From NCBI RefSeq assembly GCF_014203715.1, contig NZ_JACHJP010000002.1, forward strand, positions 868,001 through 932,000: DNA of 64,000 nucleotides, written 5' to 3'. The notes beneath the pieces were generated by a model. The model worked only from the letters and a program-made list of their open reading frames with translations. It had not been told where the DNA came from and did no database searches. Within the stretch, counting starts at the first letter, position 1, and every line of letters starts with the position of its first letter. Both the position numbers and the translations under genes were made by a program. The DNA comes from Streptosporangium saharense. Lineage in GTDB: Bacteria; Actinomycetota; Actinomycetes; Streptosporangiales; Streptosporangiaceae. Shown one piece after another: positions 51,498-60,554 of the stretch.

Positions 51498-53024
51498 ATG
51501 ATCGACCACCACCTGCGGGTCCACCCCAGCGCCGAGACCCCGCCGAGGACGGAGCAACTGGCCTGGAAACTGGCCGAGATCTCCCGTTCGGCCGCCGAGG
51601 TCGGCGCCGACGTGGCCGCGATGGCGGTCAACCGGGTCATCGACAACGCCGCGGTCGCCGTCGCCTCCCTGCGCCGCCGTCCCGTGGCCGTCGCCCGCTC
51701 CCAGGCCCTGCCGCACACCGCCGCGCCCGGCGCCCCCGGTGCCCCCGGCGCCTCGGTCTTCGGGGCCGATCCGCTGGCGCGGGTGTCGCCGGAGTGGGCG
51801 GCCTGGGCCAACGGCACCGCCGTACGGGAACTCGACTTCCACGACACCTTCCTGGCCGCCGACTACTCCCACCCCGGGGACAACATCCCGCCGCTGCTGG
51901 CCGTGGCCCAGCACGCGGGCCGCACCGGGGCCGACCTGCTGCGCGGCGTCGTCGTGGCCTACGAGGTGCACGTCGCCCTGGTGAAGGCCGTGTGCCTGCA
52001 CAGGCACCGCATCGACCACGTCGCGCACCTGAGCGCCGCCACGGCCTGCGGGATCGGCGCGCTGCTCGGCCTGCCGGTCGAGGTCACCTACCAGGCGGTC
52101 CAGCAGGCCGTGCACACCACGACCGCCACCCGCCAGTCCCGCAAGGGCGAGATCTCCAGTTGGAAGGCCTTCGCCCCGGCCTTCGCGGGCAAGGCGGCCG
52201 TCGAGGCGGTCGACAGGGCGATGCGCGGCGAGGGCGCGCCCTCCCCGATCTACGAGGGCGAGGACGGTTTCGTCGCCTGGATGCTCGACGGCCCCGGCGC
52301 CTCCTACACCGTCCGGCTCCCCGAGCCCGGCGAGCCGCCGCGGGCCATCCTGGAGACCTACACCAAGGAGCACTCCGCCGAGTACCAAGCCCAGGCCGTC
52401 ATCGACCTGGCCCGCTCGCTGCGGGAGAAGATCGACCCCTCGAAGGTGGAGAGCGTCGTCCTGCACACCAGTCACCACACCCACAACGTGATCGGCTCGG
52501 GCTCCGGCGACCCGCAGAAGTACGACCCCACGGCCAGCAGGGAGACGCTCGACCACTCGGTGGCCTACATCATGGCCGTGGCCCTGCAGGACGGCGCCTG
52601 GCACCACGAGCGCTCCTACGCGCCCGAACGCGCGGCCCGTCCGGACACCGTACGGCTCTGGCACGCGATCAGCACCGTCGAGGACCCGGAGTGGACCCGC
52701 CGCTACCACGATCCGGATCCGGCGGCCAAGGCGTTCGGCGGGCGGGCCGTGGTCACCCTCACCGACGGCACCGTCGTCGAGGAGGAGCTGGCCGTCGCCG
52801 ACGCCCACCCGCGCGGGGCGCGCCCGTTCGGCCGCGACGGCTACGTCGGCAAGTTCCGTACCCTCGCCGAGGGCGTCGTCGCCCCCGCCGACCAGGACCG
52901 CTTCCTGGCCGCCGCCGAGGGGCTGGCCGGGCTGTCCGCGTCCGGCCTCGCCGGACTGTTCCCCGCCGTCGACCACCGCGCCCTGGCCGAGGCCGACGCC
53001 GTACTCCCGAAGGGGCTGTTCTAG
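51498..53024 (+). CDS. prpD: 2-methylcitrate dehydratase (MmgE/PrpD)
   Basis: 508 residues from the ATG at 51498 after GAGGAG; the longer frame upstream is the shadow of prpR. MmgE/PrpD landmarks are [44 protein letters not shown] and [23 protein letters not shown]. It removes water from 2-methylcitrate in the methylcitrate cycle, the B12-independent route for propionyl-CoA. First gene of prpD-prpB-prpC-cobF. It ends 0 bp before prpB. Confidence 0.93.
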   Translation: MIDHHLRVHPSAETPPRTEQLAWKLAEISRSAAEVGADVAAMAVNRVIDNAAVAVASLRRRPVAVARSQALPHTAAPGAPGAPGASVFGADPLARVSPEWAAWANGTAVRELDFHDTFLAADYSHPGDNIPPLLAVAQHAGRTGADLLRGVVVAYEVHVALVKAVCLHRHRIDHVAHLSAATACGIGALLGLPVEVTYQAVQQAVHTTTATRQSRKGEISSWKAFAPAFAGKAAVEAVDRAMRGEGAPSPIYEGEDGFVAWMLDGPGASYTVRLPEPGEPPRAILETYTKEHSAEYQAQAVIDLARSLREKIDPSKVESVVLHTSHHTHNVIGSGSGDPQKYDPTASRETLDHSVAYIMAVALQDGAWHHERSYAPERAARPDTVRLWHAISTVEDPEWTRRYHDPDPAAKAFGGRAVVTLTDGTVVEEELAVADAHPRGARPFGRDGYVGKFRTLAEGVVAPADQDRFLAAAEGLAGLSASGLAGLFPAVDHRALAEADAVLPKGLF

Positions 53025-53930
53025 ATGCTGCACACCCGCACGACACCCACCGCCCGGCGCCTGGCCCTGCGCGAGGGGCTGGCCTCAGGCCGCCTGCTGC
53101 GGATGCCGGGGGCGATCAACCCGCTGAGCGCCGTGCTCGTCCAGGAGAGCGGCTTCGAGGGCGTCTACGTCTCCGGCGCGGTCATGTCGGCCGAGCTGGC
53201 TCTGCCCGACATCGGCCTGACCACGCTCACCGAGGTCGCCGGGCGGGCCGGGCAGATCGCCCGCGTCACCGACCTGCCGACCCTGGTGGACGCCGACACC
53301 GGCTTCGGCGAGCCGATGAACGCCGCCCGCACCGTCCAGCTCCTTGAGGACGCCGGGCTGGCGGGCTGCCACCTTGAGGACCAGGTCAACCCGAAGCGCT
53401 GCGGCCACCTGGACGGCAAGACGATCACCCCGGCCGACGAGATGGTCCGCAGGGTCAAGGCCGCCGTCGAGGCCCGGCGCGACCCCGCGTTCGTCCTGTG
53501 CGCCCGCACCGACGCCCGTACCGTCGAGGGACTCGACGCGGCGATCGAGCGCGCCAGGGCCTACGTGGACGCGGGGGCCGACGTGATCTTCCCCGAGGCT
53601 CTGAGGGACGAGCGGGAGTTCGAGGCCTTCCGCGCCGCGATCGACGTGCCGCTCATCGCGAACATGACCGAGTTCGGCAAGGGTCCGCTGTTGAAGGCGA
53701 CCACCCTGGCCTCCCTGGGCTACAACATCGTGATATATCCGGTCACCCTGCTGCGGCTGGCCATGGGCGCCATCGAGGAGGGGCTGCGCGTCATCGCCGA
53801 GGACGGCACCCAGGCGCCGCTCGTGGAGCGCATGCAGACCCGCTCGCGGCTGTACGAACTGCTCGACTACTCCGGCTACACGACCTTCGACGGCGACGTC
53901 CACACCTTCTCGCTCCCGCCCGGCGCCTGA
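53025..53930 (+). CDS. prpB: Methylisocitrate lyase
   Basis: 301 residues. It starts directly after the prpD stop. The isocitrate-lyase superfamily motif with the catalytic Cys is EDQVNPKRCGHLDGK (KRCGH). DADTGFGEPMNAARTV provides the metal-binding Asp residues, and AVMSAELALPDIGLTTLTEV and PLIANMTEFGKGP are typical of PrpB. It splits 2-methylisocitrate into pyruvate and succinate, completing detoxification of propionyl-CoA. Co-transcribed with prpC. Confidence 0.94.
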   Translation: MLHTRTTPTARRLALREGLASGRLLRMPGAINPLSAVLVQESGFEGVYVSGAVMSAELALPDIGLTTLTEVAGRAGQIARVTDLPTLVDADTGFGEPMNAARTVQLLEDAGLAGCHLEDQVNPKRCGHLDGKTITPADEMVRRVKAAVEARRDPAFVLCARTDARTVEGLDAAIERARAYVDAGADVIFPEALRDEREFEAFRAAIDVPLIANMTEFGKGPLLKATTLASLGYNIVIYPVTLLRLAMGAIEEGLRVIAEDGTQAPLVERMQTRSRLYELLDYSGYTTFDGDVHTFSLPPGA

Positions 53931-53940
53931 GAGGCCTGAC

Positions 53941-55083
53941 ATGACCCAGATCCATCGCGGCCTGGCCGGTGTCGTGGTCGACACCACCGGCATCTCCACG
54001 GTCGTCACCGAGACCAACTCCCTGACCTACCGCGGTTATCCCGTCCAGGACCTGGCGGCGAGCCGCTCCTTCGAGGAGGTCGCCCACCTGCTGTGGTACG
54101 GCGAGCTGCCGACGACGACGCAGCTACGGGAGCTTGAGGCACGTGAGCGGGCGCTGCGCCCCCTCGACCGGGCCGCCGCCGAGATCGTCGCCCGGCTGCC
54201 CGCCACCTGCCACCCCATGGACGTGCTGCGCACGGTGATCAGTTACCTCGGCACCCAGGACCTCACCGAGGACGACGGGAGCCTCGCGGCCAACCGCGCC
54301 AAGTCGCTGGCGCTGCTGGCCAGGCTGCCCACGGTCGTGGCCGCCGACCAGCGCCGCCGCCGGCGTCTCGACCCGATCCCGCCGGACCCGTCGCTCGGCC
54401 TGGCCGAGAACTTCTTCCACATGTGCTTCGGCGCCGTGCCCGCGCCCGAGGTGGTGCGCTGCTTCGAGATCTCGCTGATCCTCTACGCCGAGCACAGCTT
54501 CAACGCCTCGACCTTCACCGCCCGGGTGGTCACCTCGACCCTGTCGGACCTCTACAGCGCCGTCACCGCCGCCGTCGGCGCCCTCAAGGGCCCGCTGCAC
54601 GGCGGGGCCAACGAGGCCGTGATGCACACGCTGAACGAGATCGGCGAGCCGGAGCGGGTCGGGGCGTGGCTGGACCGGGCGCTGGCCGAGAAACGGAAGA
54701 TCATGGGATTCGGGCACCGGGTCTACAAGCACGGCGACTCACGCGTGCCCATCATGAGCCAGGCCCTCGGACGGCTGGTCGCCGTCAGTGACGACCCCCG
54801 TGCGGTACGGCTCGCGGAGCTGCACGCAGCCCTCGAAAAAGCCGTGTTCGACCGCAAGGGCATCCACCCGAACCTGGACTATCCGGCCGGGCTCGCCTAC
54901 CACCTCATGGGCTTCGACATCCCGCTGTTCACCCCCATCTTCGTGATGAGCCGCATCACCGGCTGGACCGCCCACATCGCCGAGCAACTCCAGGCGAACG
55001 TGCTCATCCGGCCGCTGGGCACCTACACGGGACCGGCCCAGCGGGACCTGCCCGTGGCGGGGAGGGCAGACTCTTCCCCGTGA
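53941..55083 (+). CDS. prpC: 2-methylcitrate synthase/citrate synthase
   Basis: 380 residues, the usual size for the bacterial methylcitrate/citrate synthase type. GLAGVVVDTTGISTVVTETNSLTYRGYPVQDLA opens the protein; the catalytic residues lie in AALKGPLHGGANEAVMHTL (His), GFGHRVYKHGDSRVPIM (His) and the FDRKGIHPNLDYPAG segment (Asp). It condenses propionyl-CoA with oxaloacetate. Immediately followed by cobF with a 4-nt overlap. Confidence 0.93.
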   Translation: MTQIHRGLAGVVVDTTGISTVVTETNSLTYRGYPVQDLAASRSFEEVAHLLWYGELPTTTQLRELEARERALRPLDRAAAEIVARLPATCHPMDVLRTVISYLGTQDLTEDDGSLAANRAKSLALLARLPTVVAADQRRRRRLDPIPPDPSLGLAENFFHMCFGAVPAPEVVRCFEISLILYAEHSFNASTFTARVVTSTLSDLYSAVTAAVGALKGPLHGGANEAVMHTLNEIGEPERVGAWLDRALAEKRKIMGFGHRVYKHGDSRVPIMSQALGRLVAVSDDPRAVRLAELHAALEKAVFDRKGIHPNLDYPAGLAYHLMGFDIPLFTPIFVMSRITGWTAHIAEQLQANVLIRPLGTYTGPAQRDLPVAGRADSSP

Positions 55084-55844
55084 AGCGAATCCTCATCATC
55101 GGCATCGGCGCGGGCGACCCCGACCATCTCACCCTCCAGGCGGTCAAGGCCATCGGCCGGGCCGACGCCTTCCTGCTGGTCGACAAGGGTGCCGTCAAAC
55201 ACGACCTGGCCGACCTGCGCCGGGACATGATCGAGGCGCACGGGCGGCAGCCGTACCGGGTGGTCGAGGCCCGTGACCCCGAGCGGGACAGGACCACCCC
55301 CGCCTACGCCTCGGCGGTCGAGACGTGGCGTTCGCGGCGCGCCGACCTGTACGAGGCGTTCGTCCGCGACGAGTTGGGCGACGGCGAGACGGGGGCGATC
55401 CTGGTCTGGGGCGACCCCGGACTCTACGACAGCACGCTGGCCGGGATCGAGGAGGTCATCGAGCGGGGGACGGTCACCTTCGACCACGAGGTCGTCCCGG
55501 GCATCACGAGCGTCTCCGCGCTGACCGCCCGGCACCGTACCAACCTGAACCGGGTCGGCCGCCCGGTGCACGTCACCACGGGCCGCCGCCTGGCGCAGGA
55601 CGGTCCGACGGCCGACGACGTCGTCGTCATGCTCGACGCGCACTGCGCCTTCGCCGACCTGGGAGAGCTGGGCGAGGAGTTCCACATCTACTGGGGCGCC
55701 TACCTGGGCACCCCTGACGAGATCCTGGTCTCAGGCCCGGTGCCCGAGGTGGCCGAGCGCATCCGCGCCCTGCGCGCCCAGGCCCGCGACAGCAAGGGCT
55801 GGATCATGGACACCTACCTGCTCAGGCGCCTGCCCCTGACGTGA
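55080..55844 (+). CDS. cobF: Precorrin-6A synthase (deacetylating)
   Basis: 254 residues from a GTG overlapping prpC. The S-adenosylmethionine methyltransferase fold of the CobI/CobF family shows GIGAGDPDHLTLQAVKAIGRADAFLLVDKG, a CobF signature, then ILVWGDPGLYDSTLAGIEEV, VVPGITSVSALTARHRTNLNRVG and YWGAYLGTPDE. It methylates C1 of precorrin-5 with loss of acetate in aerobic B12 synthesis. Its place as last gene of the methylcitrate operon, away from other cob genes, is unusual. Confidence 0.92.
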   Translation: MKRILIIGIGAGDPDHLTLQAVKAIGRADAFLLVDKGAVKHDLADLRRDMIEAHGRQPYRVVEARDPERDRTTPAYASAVETWRSRRADLYEAFVRDELGDGETGAILVWGDPGLYDSTLAGIEEVIERGTVTFDHEVVPGITSVSALTARHRTNLNRVGRPVHVTTGRRLAQDGPTADDVVVMLDAHCAFADLGELGEEFHIYWGAYLGTPDEILVSGPVPEVAERIRALRAQARDSKGWIMDTYLLRRLPLT

Positions 55845-55849
55845 GCCGC

Positions 55850-56896
55850 TCAGCCCCCGACTCCCCTGCCCGTTCCCGTACGGCCGGCGCGCCACTCGTG
55901 GGCCAGCAGCCAGACGAGGTAGCAGCCGCCCATGACGCCGGTCAGCACGCCGACGGGGAGCTGGGTCGGGGCGAGCAGCCGCTGGGCGGCCAGGTCGGCT
56001 CCGGTCAGCATGGCCGCGCCGGTCAGCGCGGAGGCGAGGATCCCGGGTCCCGAGGCCCGGGTCAGCCTCCTGGCGACCTGCGGCGCGGCCAGCGCGACGA
56101 AGGCGATCGGCCCGGCCGCGGCGGTCGCGGCGGCGGTGAGCGCGACCCCGACCAGCATCACCCCGGCCCTGACCCGTTCGAGCGGCACCCCGAGGCCGGT
56201 CGCGACCTCCTCACCCAGTTCGAGCGCCCGCAGCGGCCTGGCCAGGGCGAGCGCGGCGGGCAGCAGTACGGCCAGCGCCGCGAGCAGCGGCCAGACGTGC
56301 TCCCAGCCACGGGCGTTCAGGCTGCCGGTCAGCCACACCGCGGCGCTCTGCGCGTCCCCGAAGGACGCCTTGGCCAGCAGGTAGGCGTTGAACGCGGTCA
56401 GCAGCGCGCTGACGCCGATGCCGACGAGCACGAGCCGGTAGCCGCGCACGCCGCCGTTCCAGGTCAGCAGGTAGACGGCGGCGGCGGTGAGCGCGCCTCC
56501 CGCGACCGCCCCGCCCGCGACGGTGGCCGGGCCCCCGCCGACGACGAGGACGGCCACCAGCGCGCCCGTCGCGGAGCCCGCGGTGAAGCCGATGACGTCG
56601 GGACTGCCCAGCGGGTTGCGGGACAGGCTCTGGAACAGGGCACCCGCCGTACCCATGGCCGCCCCGACCAGGACCGCGACCAGGACGCGGGGCAGGCGCA
56701 CCTGCGTCACGATGTAGCGCTGCGCGCGCCTGCCCGCCCCGCCGAGGATGCCCAGCACCTCCTGGGGCGACAGCGGGTAGTCGCCGCTGGCGAGCGTGTA
56801 GCCCGCCACGAGCGTCACGACGACGGCCAGGGCGAGGCAGACGGCCACCGCGCGGCGCACGGCCCTGGCGCGTGACCGGCCCAGCGAGATACTCAT
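55850..56896 (-). CDS. FecCD-type iron-siderophore ABC permease 2
   Basis: 348 residues from the ATG at 56896 overlapping the previous permease (ATGA). About nine or ten membrane helices. Motifs include LPRVLVAVLVGAAMGTAGALFQSLSRNPLGSPDVIGFTAGS and AAAGPIAFVALAAPQVARRLTR, the conserved coupling helix of FecCD/BtuC permeases. Together with the neighbouring permease it imports iron-siderophore complexes; no ATPase gene lies in this window. Operon order is binding protein, permease 1, permease 2. Confidence 0.92.
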   Translation of the reverse strand: MSISLGRSRARAVRRAVAVCLALAVVVTLVAGYTLASGDYPLSPQEVLGILGGAGRRAQRYIVTQVRLPRVLVAVLVGAAMGTAGALFQSLSRNPLGSPDVIGFTAGSATGALVAVLVVGGGPATVAGGAVAGGALTAAAVYLLTWNGGVRGYRLVLVGIGVSALLTAFNAYLLAKASFGDAQSAAVWLTGSLNARGWEHVWPLLAALAVLLPAALALARPLRALELGEEVATGLGVPLERVRAGVMLVGVALTAAATAAAGPIAFVALAAPQVARRLTRASGPGILASALTGAAMLTGADLAAQRLLAPTQLPVGVLTGVMGGCYLVWLLAHEWRAGRTGTGRGVGG

Positions 56897-57957
56897 AGCT
56901 CCGCGAGCTTCCTGCGCCGCACGAGCGCGATGAACAGGGGGGCGCCGAGGAAGGCCGTCACCACGCCCACCTCGAGCTCCTCCGGGCTGATGACCACCCG
57001 GCCCACGATGTCGGCGGCCAGCACCGCGACCGCGCCGAGCAGCGCCGAGTAGGGCAGCGTCCAGCGCATGTCGGGGCCGGTGAGGTGCCGGGCGACGTGC
57101 GGTACGGCAAGGCCGACGAAGGTGATGGGACCGGCCGCCGCCGTCGAGGCCCCGCACAGCAGCGTGATGGCCAGCAGGCTCAGCGCGGTCGTGCGGGCCG
57201 GGTTCGCGCCGAGGGCGCGGGCGGTGTCGGCGCCGAGGTTCATCGTGTTGAGCGGGCGGGCCAGGGCGAGGGCGAGCAGCGTGCCCACCCCCAGGAAGGG
57301 GATCACCTGCGCGGTCACGGCGGCGTCGATCCCGCCGAAGGTGCCGATCTGCCAGAAGCGGAACCGGTTGAGGGTCAGCGGGTCGAGCAGGATGAGGCCG
57401 CTGACGAACGAGGTGAGCACCGCCGTGATCGCGGTCCCGGCCAGTGCCAGCCGTACCGGCGTCACGCTGGTGCGGCCGACGCCGCCGAGCAGGTAGACGG
57501 CGGCGGAGGCGACGACGGCGCCGAGCAGCGCGAACCACACGTAGGCGGAGAAGGTGCGCAGGTCGAGCAGCGAGGTCGCCCCGGCGACCGCGGCGGCGGC
57601 GCCGCCGTTGACGCCGAGCAGCCCGGGGTCGGCCAGCGGGTTGCGGGTCAGGGACTGCATGAGGCACCCGGCCAGCCCGAGCGAGACACCGACGGCGATG
57701 CCGAGCAGCGTCCTGGGCAGGCGGGAGGTGTGCACGACGATCCAGTTGTCGTCGGCCGGCGCGTAGGTGAACAGGACGCGCAGCACCTCGGCGGGCGCGA
57801 CGGACTTGGCGCCGATCGCGATGCCCGCCCCGGCGAGCACCACGAGCACGGCCAGGCAGCAGAGCAGGCCGAGCGCGAGCCAGGGCCGCCTGGCGCGTGC
57901 CGTGAACGGCCCACCGGGGGCCGCGGGTCCGGCCGCCACGGGAGCGGGCGGGGTCAC
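56893..57957 (-). CDS. FecCD-type iron-siderophore ABC permease 1
   Basis: 354 residues. LPRTLLGIAVGVSLGLAGCLMQSLTRNPLADPGLLGVNGGAA and AAAGPITFVGLAVPHVARHLTGPD are the two family signatures, the first just after an N-terminal helix. It pairs with the overlapping permease downstream. The FecCD/BtuC fold also carries cobalamin, so B12 uptake is possible in principle, but the iron boxes upstream argue for siderophore iron. It begins 46 bp after the binding protein. Confidence 0.93.
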   Translation of the reverse strand: MTPPAPVAAGPAAPGGPFTARARRPWLALGLLCCLAVLVVLAGAGIAIGAKSVAPAEVLRVLFTYAPADDNWIVVHTSRLPRTLLGIAVGVSLGLAGCLMQSLTRNPLADPGLLGVNGGAAAAVAGATSLLDLRTFSAYVWFALLGAVVASAAVYLLGGVGRTSVTPVRLALAGTAITAVLTSFVSGLILLDPLTLNRFRFWQIGTFGGIDAAVTAQVIPFLGVGTLLALALARPLNTMNLGADTARALGANPARTTALSLLAITLLCGASTAAAGPITFVGLAVPHVARHLTGPDMRWTLPYSALLGAVAVLAADIVGRVVISPEELEVGVVTAFLGAPLFIALVRRRKLAEL

Positions 57958-58003
57958 CCTGCCACGTGCCGTGGACGGCCTGACGGGAGGGGCGGGCGCA
58001 CGG

Positions 58004-59002
58004 CTACAGACCCTTCAGGATGGTCTCGACCTGGTTGAGCACGTCGATCGAGGTGCCGTACCTGTCGGCGGTCGCGTAGGTGAGGGGCAGCACCTTGCCG
58101 TTCTTCGCGGCCTTGAGGAGCTTCCAGGCGGGCTTCTCCGTGAGGTCGCGGGTCTCCTGCGGCACCTCGCCGGTGGCGGCCGTCCTCGGCACGAGGATCA
58201 CGTCGGCGTCGGCCAGCACGCTGATCTTCTCGTCGGAGTAGGTGACCTCGTGCTCCTTGTCCTCGGCGGAGGCGGCGGAGAAGGTGGCTCCGGCGTCGAC
58301 GAGGATCCGGCCGACCCAGGAGGTGCGGGTGTCGACGAGGAACTCGCCGCCGCCGTAGGAGGAGGCGATGGACCACTTCAGCGTGGACAGCCTGTCGGCG
58401 TAGGTGCTCTTGATCCGGGCGGTCCCGGCCTCGTAGTCGGCCTTGAGCTTGGCGAACTCGGTGTCCTTGCCGACGGCGGTGGCGATCTTCCGCTGGGCGT
58501 CCAGCAGGTCGACCGGCGTCTTGATCCCGAAGTAGAGGGTCGGCGCGACGCCTTCGAGCTTCTTGACGCCCCAGTCGAAGGCGGTGGCGCCCTCGACGAT
58601 GATGAGGTCGGGGTCGAGCGAGGCGACCTTCTCGATGTTGACCTCGATGCCGGAGCCGATCGACTCGATCTTCCTGGCGGTCTCGACCTGGGAGGGCAGC
58701 AGTTCCATCGGGTTGTTCTCGTCGATGGCGCTGGTGCCGACCGGCAGCACGCCGAGGTCGAGCAGGGCGCCGGTGGCGTAGGAGATCGACACGATACGCT
58801 CGACGCCGCCGGGGACGGTGACCTTCCCGTTGGTCGCCTCGACGACCCGGTCGGCGGCTGCGGAGGGCGCCGGTCCCGAGGGGTCGGGGGCGGCCTCAGT
58901 GGTGCCGGTGGTGCCGGGGCCGGAACCGCACGCGGTCAGGGCGGCGAGCGTGAAGACGGACAGGCTCGTGGCCAGACGGCGACGCAGCGGGGCCGGGGAC
59001 AT
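58004..59002 (-). CDS. Iron-siderophore ABC transporter substrate-binding lipoprotein
   Basis: 332 residues from the ATG at 59002 behind GAGGAGT; an ATG four codons upstream is inside the iron box. A signal peptide ends in the lipobox LTAC, so the protein is a lipoprotein. The FepB/FhuD-type fold is recognised from GGVERIVSISYATGALLDLGV, VNIEKVASLDPDLIIVEG, a helix-rich middle and VILVPRTAATG. It captures ferric siderophores for the two permeases. Controlled by the DtxR/IdeR-type boxes upstream. Confidence 0.92.
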   Translation of the reverse strand: MSPAPLRRRLATSLSVFTLAALTACGSGPGTTGTTEAAPDPSGPAPSAAADRVVEATNGKVTVPGGVERIVSISYATGALLDLGVLPVGTSAIDENNPMELLPSQVETARKIESIGSGIEVNIEKVASLDPDLIIVEGATAFDWGVKKLEGVAPTLYFGIKTPVDLLDAQRKIATAVGKDTEFAKLKADYEAGTARIKSTYADRLSTLKWSIASSYGGGEFLVDTRTSWVGRILVDAGATFSAASAEDKEHEVTYSDEKISVLADADVILVPRTAATGEVPQETRDLTEKPAWKLLKAAKNGKVLPLTYATADRYGTSIDVLNQVETILKGL

Positions 59003-59014
59003 ACTACTCCTCAT

Positions 59015-59033
59015 TTAGGCAAGCCTTGCCTAA
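59015..59033. promoter_or_regulatory. Iron box 1 (DtxR/IdeR-type)
   Basis: TTAGGCAAGCCTTGCCTAA is a 19-bp near-perfect palindrome, and the symmetry extends to 23 bp (59013-59035). It matches the form of the DtxR/IdeR iron box (TTAGGTTAGSCTAACCTAA). It lies 12 bp before the start of the siderophore-binding gene, where iron-loaded repressor would block expression. Confidence 0.85.
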
Positions 59034-59201
59034 ATTGGCGCATGATCCTCGTGATGTCAATTGACAAATGTCACCTTTAGCTCATGAAGCTAGATCTCCC
59101 CTCAAAGCACTCATAAGCGCTGTTTTTCGGGATAAATCATCAATCTCTATGAACCAGATCACAGAGTCCCGTCTTGACAGGGCTCGCCGGGACCTCAAAA
59201 C

Positions 59202-59220
59202 TAAGCTTAGCCTTACCTAA
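59202..59220. promoter_or_regulatory. Iron box 2 (DtxR/IdeR-type)
   Basis: On the minus strand TTAGGTAAGGCTAAGCTTA matches 16 of 19 positions of the iron-box consensus. It lies about 190 bp upstream of box 1, so the operon may have a second promoter or cooperative repression. Confidence 0.6.
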
Positions 59221-59275
59221 GTAACCCAAAGGCTCGTCACGTCTGGACGTGGGCCCCAGACGCGGCGTCCGCCGC

Positions 59276-59307
59276 ATCGTGGTCTCACGCTACGGGGAGA
59301 CCACGAT
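59276..59307 (-). terminator. Hairpin terminator of the VIT/DUF211/DUF190 operon
   Basis: ATCGTGGTCTC (59276-59286) pairs perfectly with GAGACCACGAT (59297-59307) around a 10-nt loop. It lies 21 bp beyond the stop codon of the leftward VIT-like gene. Confidence 0.75.
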
Positions 59308-59327
59308 ACGGCCCATCACCCGAAATT

Positions 59328-59873
59328 TCAGGCGATATCCAGATAAAGGCCGACGATGGCGACGGCCACCCCGCCGACGGTCAGCATGAAGGCCCAGCGG
59401 ATCCCGCTGCCACCGACCGCCCCGCCCAGCGCGAACCCCAGGACGGCCAGCGCCGCCACGGCCAGGACCACCGGCGCCCACCCCGGACCGGGCAGCAGCG
59501 CCCCGGCCGCCAACGGGAACAGCGCCCCCAGGAAGCTCGCCGCACTGGCGACCGCCGCCGCGACGGACGCCTCCCGCGCGACCGCGCGCCCCAGCCTGGT
59601 CGTCGCCAGGTGCCCCCGCGAGGCGAGGTTGAGCTGCCGGGAGGCGTGGGCGAGCTGTTCGCGCAGCTCGGCGTACTTGGCCACGTAGACGGCGAACGCC
59701 GCGGTCACCAGCGCCGCGACGCCGACCCGCACCCCGAGCAGCGCGTCCGCCCCGCGCCCGCCGCGCAGGAGGGCGCCGCCCGCCAGGACCAGGGCGTTGA
59801 GGATGCCGTCGGAGAGCCCGAGGGCCAGCGGCAGCGTCAGGCTGCCGCGCCGTACCCGCCGCGCCCTAGTCAT
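59328..59873 (-). CDS. VIT1/CCC1-like membrane transporter
   Basis: 181 residues from the ATG at 59873, overlapping the DUF211 gene (ATGA). LTLPLALGLSDGILNALVLAGGALL resembles the first helix of the VIT1/CCC1 family, which moves Fe(II) or Mn(II). Four or five helices are present; the charged loop of the middle (AELREQLAHASRQLNLASRG) is short and lacks the ferritin-like insert of eukaryotic forms. Metal specificity is unknown. Last gene of DUF190-DUF211-VIT. Confidence 0.72.
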   Translation of the reverse strand: MTRARRVRRGSLTLPLALGLSDGILNALVLAGGALLRGGRGADALLGVRVGVAALVTAAFAVYVAKYAELREQLAHASRQLNLASRGHLATTRLGRAVAREASVAAAVASAASFLGALFPLAAGALLPGPGWAPVVLAVAALAVLGFALGGAVGGSGIRWAFMLTVGGVAVAIVGLYLDIA

Positions 59874-60154
59874 CGTGAGCGCCGTATCCCCTCGATGATC
59901 CGGGAGCCGGTCGCCACCTGGTCGATGCTGTGCACGACCGCCCCGGTCTCCTCGATGGCGCCGACGAGCCGCCGCACGTCGATGTCGTCGCCCTCGACGG
60001 TGATGTCCATGTCCACGGTCTCCATGTCGATCTCGTTGATCGTGATGTTCACCGCCTCGACCCCGGGGACCCGGTCGACGGCCGAGGCCAGCTCGATCAG
60101 GTCGGGGCGCTGGGTGGCCTTGTCCACGTCCATGACGACCCTGCGTACGTTCAT
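59870..60154 (-). CDS. DUF211 family protein
   Basis: 94 residues. [58 protein letters not shown] is characteristic: an alternating ferredoxin-like beta-alpha-beta fold. DUF211 proteins are small and function-less so far. Coupled by 4-nt overlap to the DUF190 gene before and the VIT-like gene after. Confidence 0.85.
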   Translation of the reverse strand: MNVRRVVMDVDKATQRPDLIELASAVDRVPGVEAVNITINEIDMETVDMDITVEGDDIDVRRLVGAIEETGAVVHSIDQVATGSRIIEGIRRSR

Positions 60155-60543
60155 GATCCCCCAGGTGGGTGCGGGAACGGCTCACCGGTGCCGGTGGCCG
60201 CGAGCCGGGCGGAACTGCCGAGATAGTGGATCGCCTCGACCGGTTCCAGTACGGCGAGCCCCTCGGGGACCAGCTCGTCGAGCTCCGGCAGGAAGGCGCG
60301 GATGGCCTCCTCGCTGTCGATGAGCGTGATCTCGACGGGCATCTCCTCGGTGAGGGAGAGGATGCGGACGGTGTGGATGCGCGAGGAGGCGCCGTAGCCC
60401 TCGATGCCGCGGACCACGCTGGCGCCCGCCAGGCCGAAGCGGTGGGCGCGGTGCACGATCTCGAAGTACAGGGGCCTGTGGTGCCAGGTGTCGCTCTCGC
60501 AGACGAAGACCGTCAGCCGTAGTGCCGGACCTTGGAGCCGCAT
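60151..60543 (-). CDS. DUF190 family protein, copy 1
   Basis: 130 residues after a GGTAGGAGG ribosome-binding site at 60555-60563 region. [81 protein letters not shown] is the family core, a PII-like small ligand-binding fold. The C-terminal 25 residues are less conserved. The proteins frequently accompany CrcB fluoride channels. First gene of the leftward operon; a paralogue sits in the divergent crcB operon. Confidence 0.9.
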   Translation of the reverse strand: MRLQGPALRLTVFVCESDTWHHRPLYFEIVHRAHRFGLAGASVVRGIEGYGASSRIHTVRILSLTEEMPVEITLIDSEEAIRAFLPELDELVPEGLAVLEPVEAIHYLGSSARLAATGTGEPFPHPPGGS

Positions 60544-60554
60544 GATGACCGCCT

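Larger units (their letters stand above)
59003..59327. other. Intergenic region with iron boxes and hairpins
   Basis: The 325-bp gap upstream of the siderophore-binding gene contains two DtxR/IdeR-like boxes and, nearer the VIT gene, two hairpins. One hairpin pairs CGTCTGG (59240-59246) with CCAGACG (59256-59262); the other is annotated as terminator. No open frame is convincing. AT-rich sequence lies between 59090 and 59200. Confidence 0.6.

Noticed and set aside
55850-59002. FecCD operon as a B12 importer linked to the riboswitches
   Set aside because: Possible by fold, but clear DtxR/IdeR iron boxes and no adjacent riboswitch favour siderophore iron.
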